A stretch of 64,000 bases of DNA from an uncultured Paracoccaceae bacterium. Lineage in GTDB: Bacteria; Pseudomonadota; Alphaproteobacteria; Rhodobacterales; Rhodobacteraceae. The notes below the pieces were generated by a model. It saw only the letters and a program-made list of their open reading frames with translations, had not been told where the DNA came from and ran no database searches. Below, in pieces: positions 45,211-53,786 of this stretch. Within the stretch, counting starts at the first letter, position 1, and the number at the start of each line of letters is the position of its first letter. The DNA is taken from contig CANLVP010000001.1 in assembly GCA_947494675.1 (NCBI GenBank), positions 496,001 through 560,000 of the forward strand. The letters are read 5' to 3'. A program made the position numbers and the translations under genes.

Positions 45211-45924
45211 TTAGATGGCAACAGATAAGTCCTGCAGCCAGATCGGCATGACCGACAGCAGCCACCCCTCCAGCACATAGTGAAATTTGAAATAGAGCAT
45301 TAGCCCGACCGCGATGAAGGTCGCGCCAATGATGGGTTTTGACCGTTCAGCCAATCCGCGCAACGACTGCGCCCGGGCGCGAATGGTCTCGCGCGCGCCG
45401 AACCCCAGCACGATGATCAAGGTCGAAACTCCGGCGGCAAACGCCGTCATGATCAACGTCACATAGCCAAGGCTTTCCCCCTGCGACGCCAGCGCAATTG
45501 CGCCGCCCAGCGTGGGCCCAATGCAGGGCGACCAAACGGCCCCAAGCAGCAGGCCACCGATGAACTGCCCCCGCAAAGACCCTGCATCAAGGTTATTCAT
45601 CTGGGCATCGGCCCCGGCTGCGACACCCGCTGTCGCGGTCTCAAATCTGCGGGCAAAGGACGGCACAATCAGGATCACCCCAAAGACCATCATCAAGACG
45701 GCGCCGATTTGTGCCAGCACGTCCTGCGTCAATCCAACGCCCGCCCCAAAAGCGGTGACCAGAACGCCGAAAACCACGAACGACAGGCTCATACCTGCGG
45801 CCAAGGCCAGCGGCCCCGCCTTGCTGGCGTTCAGCGCGCTCACCAGCACGATCGGCAAAACCGGCAGGACGCAGGGATTGATCAGTGTCAACAGGCCTGC
45901 GCCATAGGCAAGAAGAAATTCCAT
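45211..45924 (-). CDS. CcdA-family membrane thiol:disulfide transporter
   Basis: 237 residues with six membrane helices. It begins LLAYGAGLLTLINPCVLPVLPIVL with the CcdA Cys-Pro motif in helix 1, and has SPCIGPTLGG with the partner Cys in helix 4. It carries reducing power from cytoplasmic thioredoxin to periplasmic acceptors. It is the first gene of the operon with thioredoxin and DUF302, divergent from a Crp/Fnr gene across a palindrome. Confidence 0.9.
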   Translation of the reverse strand: MEFLLAYGAGLLTLINPCVLPVLPIVLVSALNASKAGPLALAAGMSLSFVVFGVLVTAFGAGVGLTQDVLAQIGAVLMMVFGVILIVPSFARRFETATAGVAAGADAQMNNLDAGSLRGQFIGGLLLGAVWSPCIGPTLGGAIALASQGESLGYVTLIMTAFAAGVSTLIIVLGFGARETIRARAQSLRGLAERSKPIIGATFIAVGLMLYFKFHYVLEGWLLSVMPIWLQDLSVAI

Positions 45925-45978
45925 ATCGGTTCAACCGGATCGTCTGCTATTTACACCATCGCCTTATCAATTGCCTCG

Positions 45979-45999
45979 ATATGTGATGGCATCACATAT
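45979..45999. promoter_or_regulatory. Crp/Fnr-type palindrome between ccdA-like gene and regulator
   Basis: Perfect 9-base arms ATATGTGAT and ATCACATAT flank GGC, 55 bases before the CcdA-like start and 113 bases before the Crp/Fnr start. The inner TGTGA…TCACA matches Crp-family half-sites, but with a five-base rather than six-base gap. It is the natural operator for the neighbouring regulator. Confidence 0.75.
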
Positions 46000-46111
46000 C
46001 GCCGCAAATAAAGTCCTGTCTCACGATGATGTGACGATCAGTGGGTCATGTGGCACACTCGCCAAACAGCGGGCTAGGTTGCGCACACCGGCATATCTAC
46101 AAAGGACCCAG

Positions 46112-46726
46112 ATGAGCGTACTCACTGACTACATCGCCAAGGGGACACCCCTCTCGGTCCCCGATGGGACGCTGCTGTTTGCCCCCGGCGACGAAAGCCG
46201 CGCGTTTCTGATCGTGACCCAAGGCGTCGTGCGGGTCGAGCAAACCAACAAGGCCGGGCGCACCGTCGTCCTTTACCGCGTCGGCGCGGGCGATAGCTGC
46301 GTGCTGACCACGACCTGTTTGCTGTCTGACCGCCCCTATTCCGGCTATGGTTACGCCGAAGGCGCGGTGACTGCGACCTCGATCCTGCCCGCCACGTTTC
46401 GCAGCCTTTTGCAGACCGACCCAACCTTTCAGCAGCTGGTGTTTCAAGGCTTTGCCGCCCGTGTGGGCGAGCTGACGGATGTGATCAACGACCTGCTGGA
46501 ACACCGCACAGACCTGCGGCTTGCGCGCTGGCTTGCCGCACGGCCCCAGGGTCATGTGGCCATGACACAGGCTGAGATCGCGCAGGAACTTGGTACTGCC
46601 CGCGAAGTCGTTTCAAGAGCGCTCAAAGCCTTTGAGGATCGCGGTTGGATCAAGATTGGGCGCGGTCAGATTACGATCCTGAAGCCAGACGCCCTCGCCG
46701 CCCACGGTGAGGGCGGCGCTTTGTGA
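46112..46726 (+). CDS. Crp/Fnr-family regulator with a CX5C pair
   Basis: 204 residues: a cNMP-binding-like beta-roll (about 10-110) and a C-terminal HTH (MTQAEIAQELGTAREVVSRALKAFEDRGWIKIG). Cys63 and Cys69 lie in GDSCVLTTTCLLSD, a CX5C pair in the beta-roll, a plausible thiol or persulfide sensor rather than an FNR cluster. The ATG at 46112 follows AAAGGA; the frame opens earlier at 45971. It is divergent from CcdA/thioredoxin/DUF302 and upstream of DUF2892 and rhodanese genes, so it probably regulates both sides. Confidence 0.85.
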   Translation: MSVLTDYIAKGTPLSVPDGTLLFAPGDESRAFLIVTQGVVRVEQTNKAGRTVVLYRVGAGDSCVLTTTCLLSDRPYSGYGYAEGAVTATSILPATFRSLLQTDPTFQQLVFQGFAARVGELTDVINDLLEHRTDLRLARWLAARPQGHVAMTQAEIAQELGTAREVVSRALKAFEDRGWIKIGRGQITILKPDALAAHGEGGAL

Positions 46727-46793
46727 CACAAGCACTGACGCGGCCCAACGGATCAGATAGCCCATCCTTATCTTAACAGAATGGAGAAGACTG

Positions 46794-46982
46794 ATGACCC
46801 GCAATCTCGCAAACTGGGACCGTATCGCCCGCCTGGTCTTGGGCGCACTCCTGATCATTCTGGCGCTCACTGGCACTATCGGCGTTTGGGGTTACCTTGG
46901 TGTGATCTTTGTCGGCACCGCATTCCTCAGCTTTTGCCCGATCTACCGCATTTTCGGGATAAAGACCTGTCAGGACTGCTAA
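46794..46982 (+). CDS. DUF2892 (YgaP transmembrane-like) protein
   Basis: 62 residues: NLANWDRIARLVLGALLIILAL…GVWGYLGVIFVGTAFLSFCPIYRIFGIKTC, two membrane helices with cysteines in the CPIYRIFG and terminal TCQDC segments, as in the membrane part of YgaP rhodaneses and stand-alone DUF2892 proteins. GGAGAAG precedes the ATG. The rhodanese gene follows 51 bases later. It is probably involved in sulfane-sulfur handling at the membrane. Confidence 0.88.
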   Translation: MTRNLANWDRIARLVLGALLIILALTGTIGVWGYLGVIFVGTAFLSFCPIYRIFGIKTCQDC

Positions 46983-47033
46983 GCCCAACCCGCTGACGTT
47001 GGCATTTCACGCCACGACCCGGTAGATAGCCCT

Positions 47034-47537
47034 ATGACCTCACCCTCCCCAAACCGATCTGTTTCGCGCAGATGGGCCCTTGCCACTGGCGCAGGCCTGC
47101 TTGTGGGTGGCGGCGTCTTTGCTTCTAAATGGTTCAACATCACCGCCGATGCCGCCGTCGGTGGTGCGCTAACGGTCAGCGCCGCGCAGGAACAGGCCGC
47201 AGCGGGCAGCATCTATCTGATCGACATTCGCCGCCCCGATGAATGGTCGCGCACAGGCGTAGCCGCTGCCGCCATTCCACTCGACATGCGCCGGAACGAC
47301 TTTGGAGCCGTGCTGCAGACGATCTTTGACAGCAATGGCCAACGCCCCGTCGCGCTGATCTGCGCGCGCGGGGTACGATCTGACCGGATGAACAAACGGC
47401 TCAAGGCAGCCGGGTTTGACAACATCCTTGATGTGCCAGAGGGGATGCTCGGCTCTGGCGCGGGGCCTGGCTACATCGCGCAGGGCCTGCCCCTGCGCGC
47501 ACCGACAGAGTGGGAGCTGGCCGGACAAGTCATTTAG
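47034..47537 (+). CDS. Rhodanese-like sulfurtransferase, exported
   Basis: 167 residues. A twin-arginine-like start (SRRWALATGAGLLVGGG) provides export or anchoring, then a rhodanese domain (about 48-160) with YLIDIRRPDEWSRTG and the active-site cysteine in LICARGVRSDRM. It transfers sulfane sulfur between thiols, probably in the periplasm. It fits the thiol/sulfur module with DUF2892 and CcdA. Confidence 0.88.
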   Translation: MTSPSPNRSVSRRWALATGAGLLVGGGVFASKWFNITADAAVGGALTVSAAQEQAAAGSIYLIDIRRPDEWSRTGVAAAAIPLDMRRNDFGAVLQTIFDSNGQRPVALICARGVRSDRMNKRLKAAGFDNILDVPEGMLGSGAGPGYIAQGLPLRAPTEWELAGQVI

Positions 47538-47671
47538 CGCGCCACCCGCCCATAACCCGGACAGATAACGCACCCGCAACTCTTGTCACACCAGCGCGAG
47601 GTGGGATGTCAGACACAAATGCCGGTGCTATCCCAAAGATCAAACCAACGGCGCGACAAAGGGATGTGCAC

Positions 47672-48208
47672 ATGAACAAACTACTCCTCCGGACAACTTT
47701 TCTGACATTCGCAGCCCTCGGCACCGCGATCATGCCAAGCACCAGCTTTGCGGGTGAGCAATATATCGACGACACAGGCTTTGCGGTCTCAGGCTACGAC
47801 GTCGTGGCCTATTTCGACCTGCCCCAATCAGAGGTCGGCACCCCACAAGCAGAGGCTGTTCCCGGCCGCGCTGACATCACGGCGGACTACAACGGCGCAA
47901 CATTCGCGTTTTCGACAGCCGAAAACCGCGACCGTTTCCTTGCCGATCCCGAAAGCTTTGCCCCGCAATATGACGGCCACTGCGCATATGGTGTTGCACA
48001 GGGCGGCAAAGTGCCCGGCAACCCCAACCTCTGGCGCATCGTTGATGGAGAGCTTTTCTTGAACATCACCAAGAACGTCGTGGGCTTCTGGGAAGAAGAC
48101 ATCCCCGGCAACATCACCTTGGCTGACGGCAACTGGATCGGGTTGGAACCAACGGATGCATCCGACCGCGCAATCCCGCAGTTCTCATCACCTGCACCAA
48201 TCCAATAA
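47672..48208 (+). CDS. YHS-domain secreted protein
   Basis: 178 residues with a signal peptide ending near STSFAGE, then a YHS-type domain: VSGYDVVAYFDL, YNGATFAFSTAENRDRFLADPESFAPQYDGHCAYGVA. The domain resembles metal-binding YHS/TRASH modules, with one Cys retained. The ATG at 47672 follows AAGGGA; the frame opens earlier inside the rhodanese gene. It is likely periplasmic, possibly a metal chaperone; the function is unproven. Confidence 0.8.
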   Translation: MNKLLLRTTFLTFAALGTAIMPSTSFAGEQYIDDTGFAVSGYDVVAYFDLPQSEVGTPQAEAVPGRADITADYNGATFAFSTAENRDRFLADPESFAPQYDGHCAYGVAQGGKVPGNPNLWRIVDGELFLNITKNVVGFWEEDIPGNITLADGNWIGLEPTDASDRAIPQFSSPAPIQ

Positions 48209-48217
48209 AGTGGAACA

Positions 48218-48243
48218 CGGCCCCAACCAGATGGTTTGGGCCG
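48218..48243 (+). terminator. Hairpin after YHS gene
   Basis: CGGCCCCAACC and GGTTTGGGCCG pair over 11 bases with one mismatch around AGAT, followed by CTTCGTTTC. It starts ten bases past the YHS stop and is a weak intrinsic terminator candidate. Confidence 0.5.
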
Positions 48244-48275
48244 CTTCGTTTCAGCACCCTGGGACAAGGCCGACC

Positions 48276-49124
48276 ATGAAAAATCTGACCGCCGTCGCAG
48301 CATGTGCTGCTTTCACCGGGGCCGCTGGCTTTGCCACCACCGCTGCCGCGTGTTCCGCACAAACCCTCTGCGAGGTGGCCACGGGCGAATACGTCATCAC
48401 CCTGCCCGACAACGGCCCGGAACAGCCGCCCGCCGTCATGTTCATCCACGGCTTTGGCGGCAGCGGGCCGGGGGTCTTTCGCAACACCGGCATGGTCCGC
48501 GCCTTTACGGATCGCGGCTATGCCGTCATCGCCCCCAGCGGCCTGATCCCTGAGGGGCGCAATGGCGGATCATGGGCCTTCCACCCAGACCGACGCGGTG
48601 GCCGGGATGAGGTCGCGTTTTTGACGTCCGTGCGCGATGACGCGATCGCCCGCCACGACATAGACCCCGACCGGATCATCCTGTCAGGCTTTTCGATTGG
48701 CGGCTCAATGACCGCCTATCTGGCCTGCGCTGCACCGGATACTTTTGCCGCCTATGCACCCCTTGGCGGCAATTTCTGGCGACCCCACCCCACCGAATGC
48801 GCAGGCCCCGTGCATATGCTGCACACCCACGGCTGGACCGACGGCACTGTCCCCCTCGAAGGGCGCGTGTTACGCGGCGCGGATAGCCGCGATGTTGGGG
48901 CTGTCATTCAGGGGGATGTCTTTCACGCGCTGTCGGTCTGGCGCGAAACCAACGCCTGTTATCAGTTGAAACCCGACCGCTACGCCACCGAAGGCGCGTT
49001 CATGATCCGAACATGGACAGACTGCGCACCGGATGCCTCGCTTGAGTTTGCGCTCTTCCCTGGCGGTCACATCATCCCACAAGGATGGGCGAACCTGACG
49101 CTTGATTGGTTTGAGGCGCTCTGA
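48276..49124 (+). CDS. Secreted esterase/PHB-depolymerase-like hydrolase
   Basis: 282 residues. Signal peptide (to about residue 25, ATTAAACSA), then an alpha/beta-hydrolase core of the LpqC/feruloyl-esterase-like group: VMFIHGFGGSG, nucleophile Ser in LSGFSIGGSMTAYLAC, acid in HGWTDGTVP, and His in PGGHIIPQGW. Several cysteines suggest disulfides. It may cleave polyhydroxybutyrate oligomers or other esters. The start at 48276 was chosen for the signal peptide. Confidence 0.83.
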   Translation: MKNLTAVAACAAFTGAAGFATTAAACSAQTLCEVATGEYVITLPDNGPEQPPAVMFIHGFGGSGPGVFRNTGMVRAFTDRGYAVIAPSGLIPEGRNGGSWAFHPDRRGGRDEVAFLTSVRDDAIARHDIDPDRIILSGFSIGGSMTAYLACAAPDTFAAYAPLGGNFWRPHPTECAGPVHMLHTHGWTDGTVPLEGRVLRGADSRDVGAVIQGDVFHALSVWRETNACYQLKPDRYATEGAFMIRTWTDCAPDASLEFALFPGGHIIPQGWANLTLDWFEAL

Positions 49125-49127
49125 AGC

Positions 49128-51026
49128 CTATTCCGCCGCAATCGCTGTGACTTCGGGGAAGGTTTGCGGCGTCAACACGAGCCTCCGCATCCGCGCGCGC
49201 GCGTCCCGGGCCTGTCGCACGATCCGTGGCTCTCGCAGGTCTTGCGGGCTATCGATGCGCAGCACGCGCAGCGCCTTATCCGCAATGCGCATCCCGCTGA
49301 GTTTCGACAAAGGCACCGCAAGCGTCAGGCTGATCGCAATCGGGAGCAGCCAAGGCGACACCGCGCCAAGCGCAAGCCCGACCATCATGGTGATCCCGGT
49401 CACTGTCTCAACAATGTGGAACCGGAACACTTGCGCCCAGCTACAGCCCACGACCCCACGATCCTGCGGCGCCCATCCCCGTGACAGGCCAAAAACAGCA
49501 CAGATCACAGCGATGGTTTGCTGCACCATCATCACCGGTGCATAAAGGATCGAGAACAGGATTTCGATCAGCGCCGTGCCAACCAGAACGGGCCATCCGC
49601 GATAGTCCGCACGGGTGCGCCGCCAAAAACACATCGCAAAGGTGCCGATGACTTTGGGCACTAAAAGCATGGAATAGATGAACCCCAAGACCAGCAAACC
49701 GTCCAGCGGCTCTGTCGCTGACCACGCCGGTTGCAGCGGGTTGTCGCTGTTGAAATAGGAAATGGCCTCGGACGGCATGGTCCGGATCGCAGACCAAATC
49801 AGAATGACGGTGAACCACGCAGGCGACAGCAGAAACGCCACTGCCCCTTGCAGCAAATGAAACCGAGAGATCGGATGGAACCCCCGTGCCGTCAGGATCC
49901 GCAGATGTTGCAGATTGCCCTGACACCAGCGTCGGTCGCGCAGGGCGTAGTCGATCAGGGTCTGCGGGCTTTCCTCATACGACCCGCCCGCGCGTGGCAA
50001 GAACCGCACCGCCCAGCCCGCGCGCCGCAGCATCCCCGCCTCAACAAAGTCATGGCTCAGAATCAGGTCGCGCCGCCCCCGCAGCCCGCGCATATAGGGC
50101 AGTCGCGCACTGGCCGCAAAAGCCCGCGTGCGGATGATTGCATTATGACCCCAATAATTGCCCTCACTTTGCGCCCAGGCCGCCAGCCCCTCGGCCAAAA
50201 GCCAGCCGTAAACCGCGTTTGAAAACTGCTGCATCCGTCCGAACAGCGTCTCTGCCCCGATCAAATGCGGAAAGGTCTGGATCAACCCCGCCTGCGGATG
50301 CGCCGACAATTCATGCGCCAATTGCCGGATCGCGGCCCCGCTCATCAGGCTGTCAGCATCGAGCACCAGCATCGCCTCATAGGCGCCGCCCCAGTTCTCA
50401 ATCCAATCGGTCAGATTGCCGGTCTTCTTGTCGGTGTTCTGCGCACGGCGGCGATAATAGACGTCCAAGCCGACAGGCGCTTGGGCCTTGAGCGCATCAA
50501 AGGCCCGCAGCTCTTGCGCTGCAATCTCAGGGTCTGTGCTGTCGCTAAGAACAAAGAGGGTGAAGCGATCCTTGCGGGTGCCCTGCGACAATTGATCCAG
50601 CATGGCAGCGGCATTGCCAAAGACGTCCCAAGGCACCTCGTTATAGATCGGCATCAGGATCGCGATGTCTTGTGCGGGCCCCCTGCCGCGCGAATGGCGT
50701 GTAAAACAGGGATAGAACACGCGTTTTGCGACCCCCAGCAACACCGTGCTGACCGACAAGGACACCCAGACAAACGTCAGCGCGACCAAGGCGATCACCA
50801 TGACCTCTAACACTGTAAAGCCATCCTGCGACAGCGAACTGCTGATCGCAAAGGTCAATGCGACCGTCATCAAAAGCGCCGGCACAAAGGCCGCAGCGCG
50901 CCACAACACGTCACTCCGCGTCATCGCGGGCGGGCTTGCCTGCGGTGCGGGCCGGGTTGCAAAATCCTGCGCAGCCATCGCAAGCGGGGACCGCTTTGGC
51001 ATCCTATGGCAGGGGGTTTGCGTCAT
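49128..51026 (-). CDS. opgH: Glucans biosynthesis glucosyltransferase OpgH
   Basis: 632 residues: GT2-family glucosyltransferase synthesising the linear beta-1,2 glucan backbone of osmoregulated periplasmic glucans from UDP-glucose. There are membrane helices near 35-85 and several after residue 370. The catalytic domain has IAILMPIYNE, LDADSLMSG, HDFVEAGML and the acceptor motif RDRRWCQGNLQHLR. The C-terminus is Arg-rich. The start overlaps the opgG stop (ATGA), giving a coupled operon opgC-opgG-opgH. Confidence 0.94.
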   Translation of the reverse strand: MTQTPCHRMPKRSPLAMAAQDFATRPAPQASPPAMTRSDVLWRAAAFVPALLMTVALTFAISSSLSQDGFTVLEVMVIALVALTFVWVSLSVSTVLLGVAKRVFYPCFTRHSRGRGPAQDIAILMPIYNEVPWDVFGNAAAMLDQLSQGTRKDRFTLFVLSDSTDPEIAAQELRAFDALKAQAPVGLDVYYRRRAQNTDKKTGNLTDWIENWGGAYEAMLVLDADSLMSGAAIRQLAHELSAHPQAGLIQTFPHLIGAETLFGRMQQFSNAVYGWLLAEGLAAWAQSEGNYWGHNAIIRTRAFAASARLPYMRGLRGRRDLILSHDFVEAGMLRRAGWAVRFLPRAGGSYEESPQTLIDYALRDRRWCQGNLQHLRILTARGFHPISRFHLLQGAVAFLLSPAWFTVILIWSAIRTMPSEAISYFNSDNPLQPAWSATEPLDGLLVLGFIYSMLLVPKVIGTFAMCFWRRTRADYRGWPVLVGTALIEILFSILYAPVMMVQQTIAVICAVFGLSRGWAPQDRGVVGCSWAQVFRFHIVETVTGITMMVGLALGAVSPWLLPIAISLTLAVPLSKLSGMRIADKALRVLRIDSPQDLREPRIVRQARDARARMRRLVLTPQTFPEVTAIAAE

Positions 51027-52558
51027 GCAGTCCACCGGTAAAGCCAGGTCTCGCTTAGCGGCGCGCCGTTCAGGCGGAGTTGCGCACGAAACTCGATCAG
51101 GCCCGCCTCACCGGGGATAAACCGGAACGCAAGCCGTGCACCCCCCGTCTCGGGATTGCGCTGCAAAATGCCGCCATCGACTTCACCAGCGCTGGCCCAT
51201 ATCTGCCGCTCGACGGTCTCCAAATTTTCGGGCAAGGCGTCGCCATCTTCAAAATCAATCGCCACGATGATCCCAGTTTCAAAAGCATCGCCAATCCGCG
51301 TGTTGAGGACCCGCAGACCTGCGCCAAAGGCACTGTCGTCACCCCATGTCAGCCGGTAGGTCATGCGGTGTTCCTGCCCCGCGGCCAGCCCACCATCGGG
51401 CCGCCAATAGGCAACGATATTGTCGTAGATCTCGTCATCCGTAGGGATTTCGATCAGCGTCACAGCCCCCGGCCCCCAACCTTCGCCCGGTGCGACCCAA
51501 AGGCCGGGGCGACGGTGGTAAAGCGCAAAAAGGTCGGCAAAATCGCTGAACTTGCGCGCCCGTTGCATCAGGCCAAAGCCCTTAGGGTCTTCGTCCCGAA
51601 ATGCCGAAACCTGCAGGTTTGTGGGGTTCGCAAGCGGCCGCCAAATCGTCTCATCCGCGCCGTTGTGGATCAGTAACCCATCGCTGTCATGCACCGCTGG
51701 ACGGAAGTCCGAGAACCGATCCCGGTTGGTTTCGTCAAACTGGAACATCGAGGTCAGCGGCCCAATCCCAATATGGGCCATGTCGACACGTGCAAAGAGT
51801 GTCGCCTCAACATCCATGGTCAAAGGCTGGCCATGCGTGATCGTGAACTTGTAGGCACCCGAACAACTGGGGCTGTCCATCAAGGCACAAAGCACGAATG
51901 TCGGGCTTTGCGGTTCAGGCTGCTCAATCCAGAAGGCGCGGAATTCGGGAAACTCCTCTCCGCTGGGTTCCGCCGTATCAATCGCGAGACCACGCGCCGA
52001 GAGACCGTAGATATCGCCGGTGCCAATGGCGCGGAAATAGGACGCGCCCTGAAAGACCGCAAATTCGGTATGGATTCCGGGCGTTTCAAGCTCGGCTCGC
52101 AGCCGCAGACCGGAATAGCCAAGCGTATCGTCAATCGGCAGATCGGGGAACTTATCCGTCTTGTCAAAGACCCCCATGTCAAACTTCAGGGGCCGGGCAC
52201 TGTCGCCGTCTACCACCGCAATATCCACCGGATGCGGGTAATAGAGACCGGGGGGAAAGACATCGACCTTCAGCGATGTATCCGCCTTGTCGTGCCATAG
52301 CGCGTTGCGGGCATCGAACCAGATCGACACGTAATCTTCGTATTCGATATCGGTCCAAGCCTCAGGGATCCGCGTCGGCTCAGCATAGGGTTTCGCTGCC
52401 AGCGCGCGGGCCTTCTCGATCACGACGCTTGGGTCAAACGGGGTCGCATCACCCAGCTGCAAACCGGGTTCTGCGGCTTCAGTTGCACCTTCGGTTTGGC
52501 TGATGGCGGGGCTCGCCGCGATGGCCATCAAGCCTGTCAGAACGTCTCGTCTTAGCAT
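51023..52558 (-). CDS. opgG: Glucan biosynthesis protein OpgG/OpgD, Tat-type signal
   Basis: 511 residues. A twin-arginine signal (MLRRDVLTGLMAIAASPAIS) precedes an MdoG/OpgG domain (about 40-500) with YEDYVSIWFDARNALWH, FPPGLYYPHPVDIAVVDG and WVAPGEGWGPGAVTLIEIPT. It acts in the periplasm on the nascent glucan. The Tat-like signal is more typical of OpgD than of enterobacterial OpgG, so opgD is an alternative name. The gene lies between opgC and opgH. Confidence 0.92.
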   Translation of the reverse strand: MLRRDVLTGLMAIAASPAISQTEGATEAAEPGLQLGDATPFDPSVVIEKARALAAKPYAEPTRIPEAWTDIEYEDYVSIWFDARNALWHDKADTSLKVDVFPPGLYYPHPVDIAVVDGDSARPLKFDMGVFDKTDKFPDLPIDDTLGYSGLRLRAELETPGIHTEFAVFQGASYFRAIGTGDIYGLSARGLAIDTAEPSGEEFPEFRAFWIEQPEPQSPTFVLCALMDSPSCSGAYKFTITHGQPLTMDVEATLFARVDMAHIGIGPLTSMFQFDETNRDRFSDFRPAVHDSDGLLIHNGADETIWRPLANPTNLQVSAFRDEDPKGFGLMQRARKFSDFADLFALYHRRPGLWVAPGEGWGPGAVTLIEIPTDDEIYDNIVAYWRPDGGLAAGQEHRMTYRLTWGDDSAFGAGLRVLNTRIGDAFETGIIVAIDFEDGDALPENLETVERQIWASAGEVDGGILQRNPETGGARLAFRFIPGEAGLIEFRAQLRLNGAPLSETWLYRWTA

Positions 52559-52562
52559 GTCA

Positions 52563-53765
52563 TTAGGCTTTCTTTTTCCAAGGCTGCGTCTTGAACCATC
52601 CCACGCCGTAGGCCAGCGCAATGATCACGGCAAAGCCCAAGGCATTAACCCAAGCCATCGTCACATATGACCGGCCCACCTGATCAAACAAAACGCCCAG
52701 CATCCGCGCGAGAAACATCGATGTGATAAAGACGGCGAGCGATTGCTGACCGACCTTCATGATCGCCGCCAACATGTAGGACCACGCCACCGACAGCTTA
52801 CGCCCGCTACCCGACGGCATGATGTTGGCGCCTTGCGGCCCCACCAGCACCCAAGCGACATAGGCGGTCGCAAGAAAATGCACGTAACGCAGCACGCCAA
52901 AGTCGGTCTTGTGGATCAGGAAATTCAGGTCACTGCGCACCTGCGCCAGCACCTCAACCTCGCGGTAAATCCGGAAATAGGCGAAGGGCAGGAAGATCAC
53001 GACAATCGCAACCGCCCCCCAGAACAAGCGCTTGTTGACCGGGGGCGCCGGAATCCAGCCGGACATCAGCGCAAAGCCAGTAAAGAACACCAATTGCCAG
53101 CCCAGCGGGTTAAAGAACCAATCCCGCGCGGACCACGGCTCTGCCGGGAAATTCCAGCCCAGCACATTGGCGCAAAGCCACATGGTGAGCGAGGCCGCAG
53201 CCGCCAACCCCACATGCACATTCGCAAGACCCACCATCAGCGGGATCATCAGCAGAATACCGATATACATGGGCAGAATGTCGAAATAATTCGGCACATA
53301 AGTCAGGGTCAAAAGCCCAAGCAGGTTCTCTTGCGTGCGGTTAAAGAACGGATAGAGGTTCAACTGCCCCACATAGTCGCGACCCTCAGGAAAGATCAGG
53401 TTCATCAGCACCATGCTCGCCGCAATCGCGATGAACAACGCGATATGCGCCCAATAGACCTGCCATGTGCGAAATGCGATGCGGGCCGTGCCCATCCAAA
53501 AGCCCTGTTTACGGAACACACTGCCAAAGGCGATGGCAGAGGCCATGCCGGAGCAGAATACAAAGGTCTCTGTCGCGTCTGAAAACCCAAAGCGCGCCGG
53601 GATCCAAAGTGTCAGCCAATTGCCGGGCACATGGGCGATCAGGATGATGAACATCGCGATACCGCGAAAGAAATCCAACCGCGGGTCGCGCACGCGCACC
53701 TGCGGTGCCGCCGTGGCACCAACGTTTGTGTGGGGCATTGCAGATGCAGGATCGGCAAGTGTCAT
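52563..53765 (-). CDS. opgC: OpgC-family membrane acyltransferase
   Basis: 400 residues with about ten membrane helices. Near the N-terminus VRDPRLDFFRGIAMFIILIAHVPGN matches the OpgC/acyltransferase-3-like signature. It also has FVFCSGMASAIAFG and YVPNYFDILPMYIGILLMIP. It likely substitutes periplasmic glucans with succinyl or other acyl residues. It is the first gene of the opg operon, with opgG starting 4 bases after its stop. Confidence 0.92.
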   Translation of the reverse strand: MTLADPASAMPHTNVGATAAPQVRVRDPRLDFFRGIAMFIILIAHVPGNWLTLWIPARFGFSDATETFVFCSGMASAIAFGSVFRKQGFWMGTARIAFRTWQVYWAHIALFIAIAASMVLMNLIFPEGRDYVGQLNLYPFFNRTQENLLGLLTLTYVPNYFDILPMYIGILLMIPLMVGLANVHVGLAAAASLTMWLCANVLGWNFPAEPWSARDWFFNPLGWQLVFFTGFALMSGWIPAPPVNKRLFWGAVAIVVIFLPFAYFRIYREVEVLAQVRSDLNFLIHKTDFGVLRYVHFLATAYVAWVLVGPQGANIMPSGSGRKLSVAWSYMLAAIMKVGQQSLAVFITSMFLARMLGVLFDQVGRSYVTMAWVNALGFAVIIALAYGVGWFKTQPWKKKA

Positions 53766-53786
53766 TTGTCAGGCCTTCTTGGTATT

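Noticed and set aside
49128-51026. Cellulose synthase (BcsA)
   Set aside because: No PilZ domain is seen, and the coupled opgC and opgG genes identify it as OpgH.
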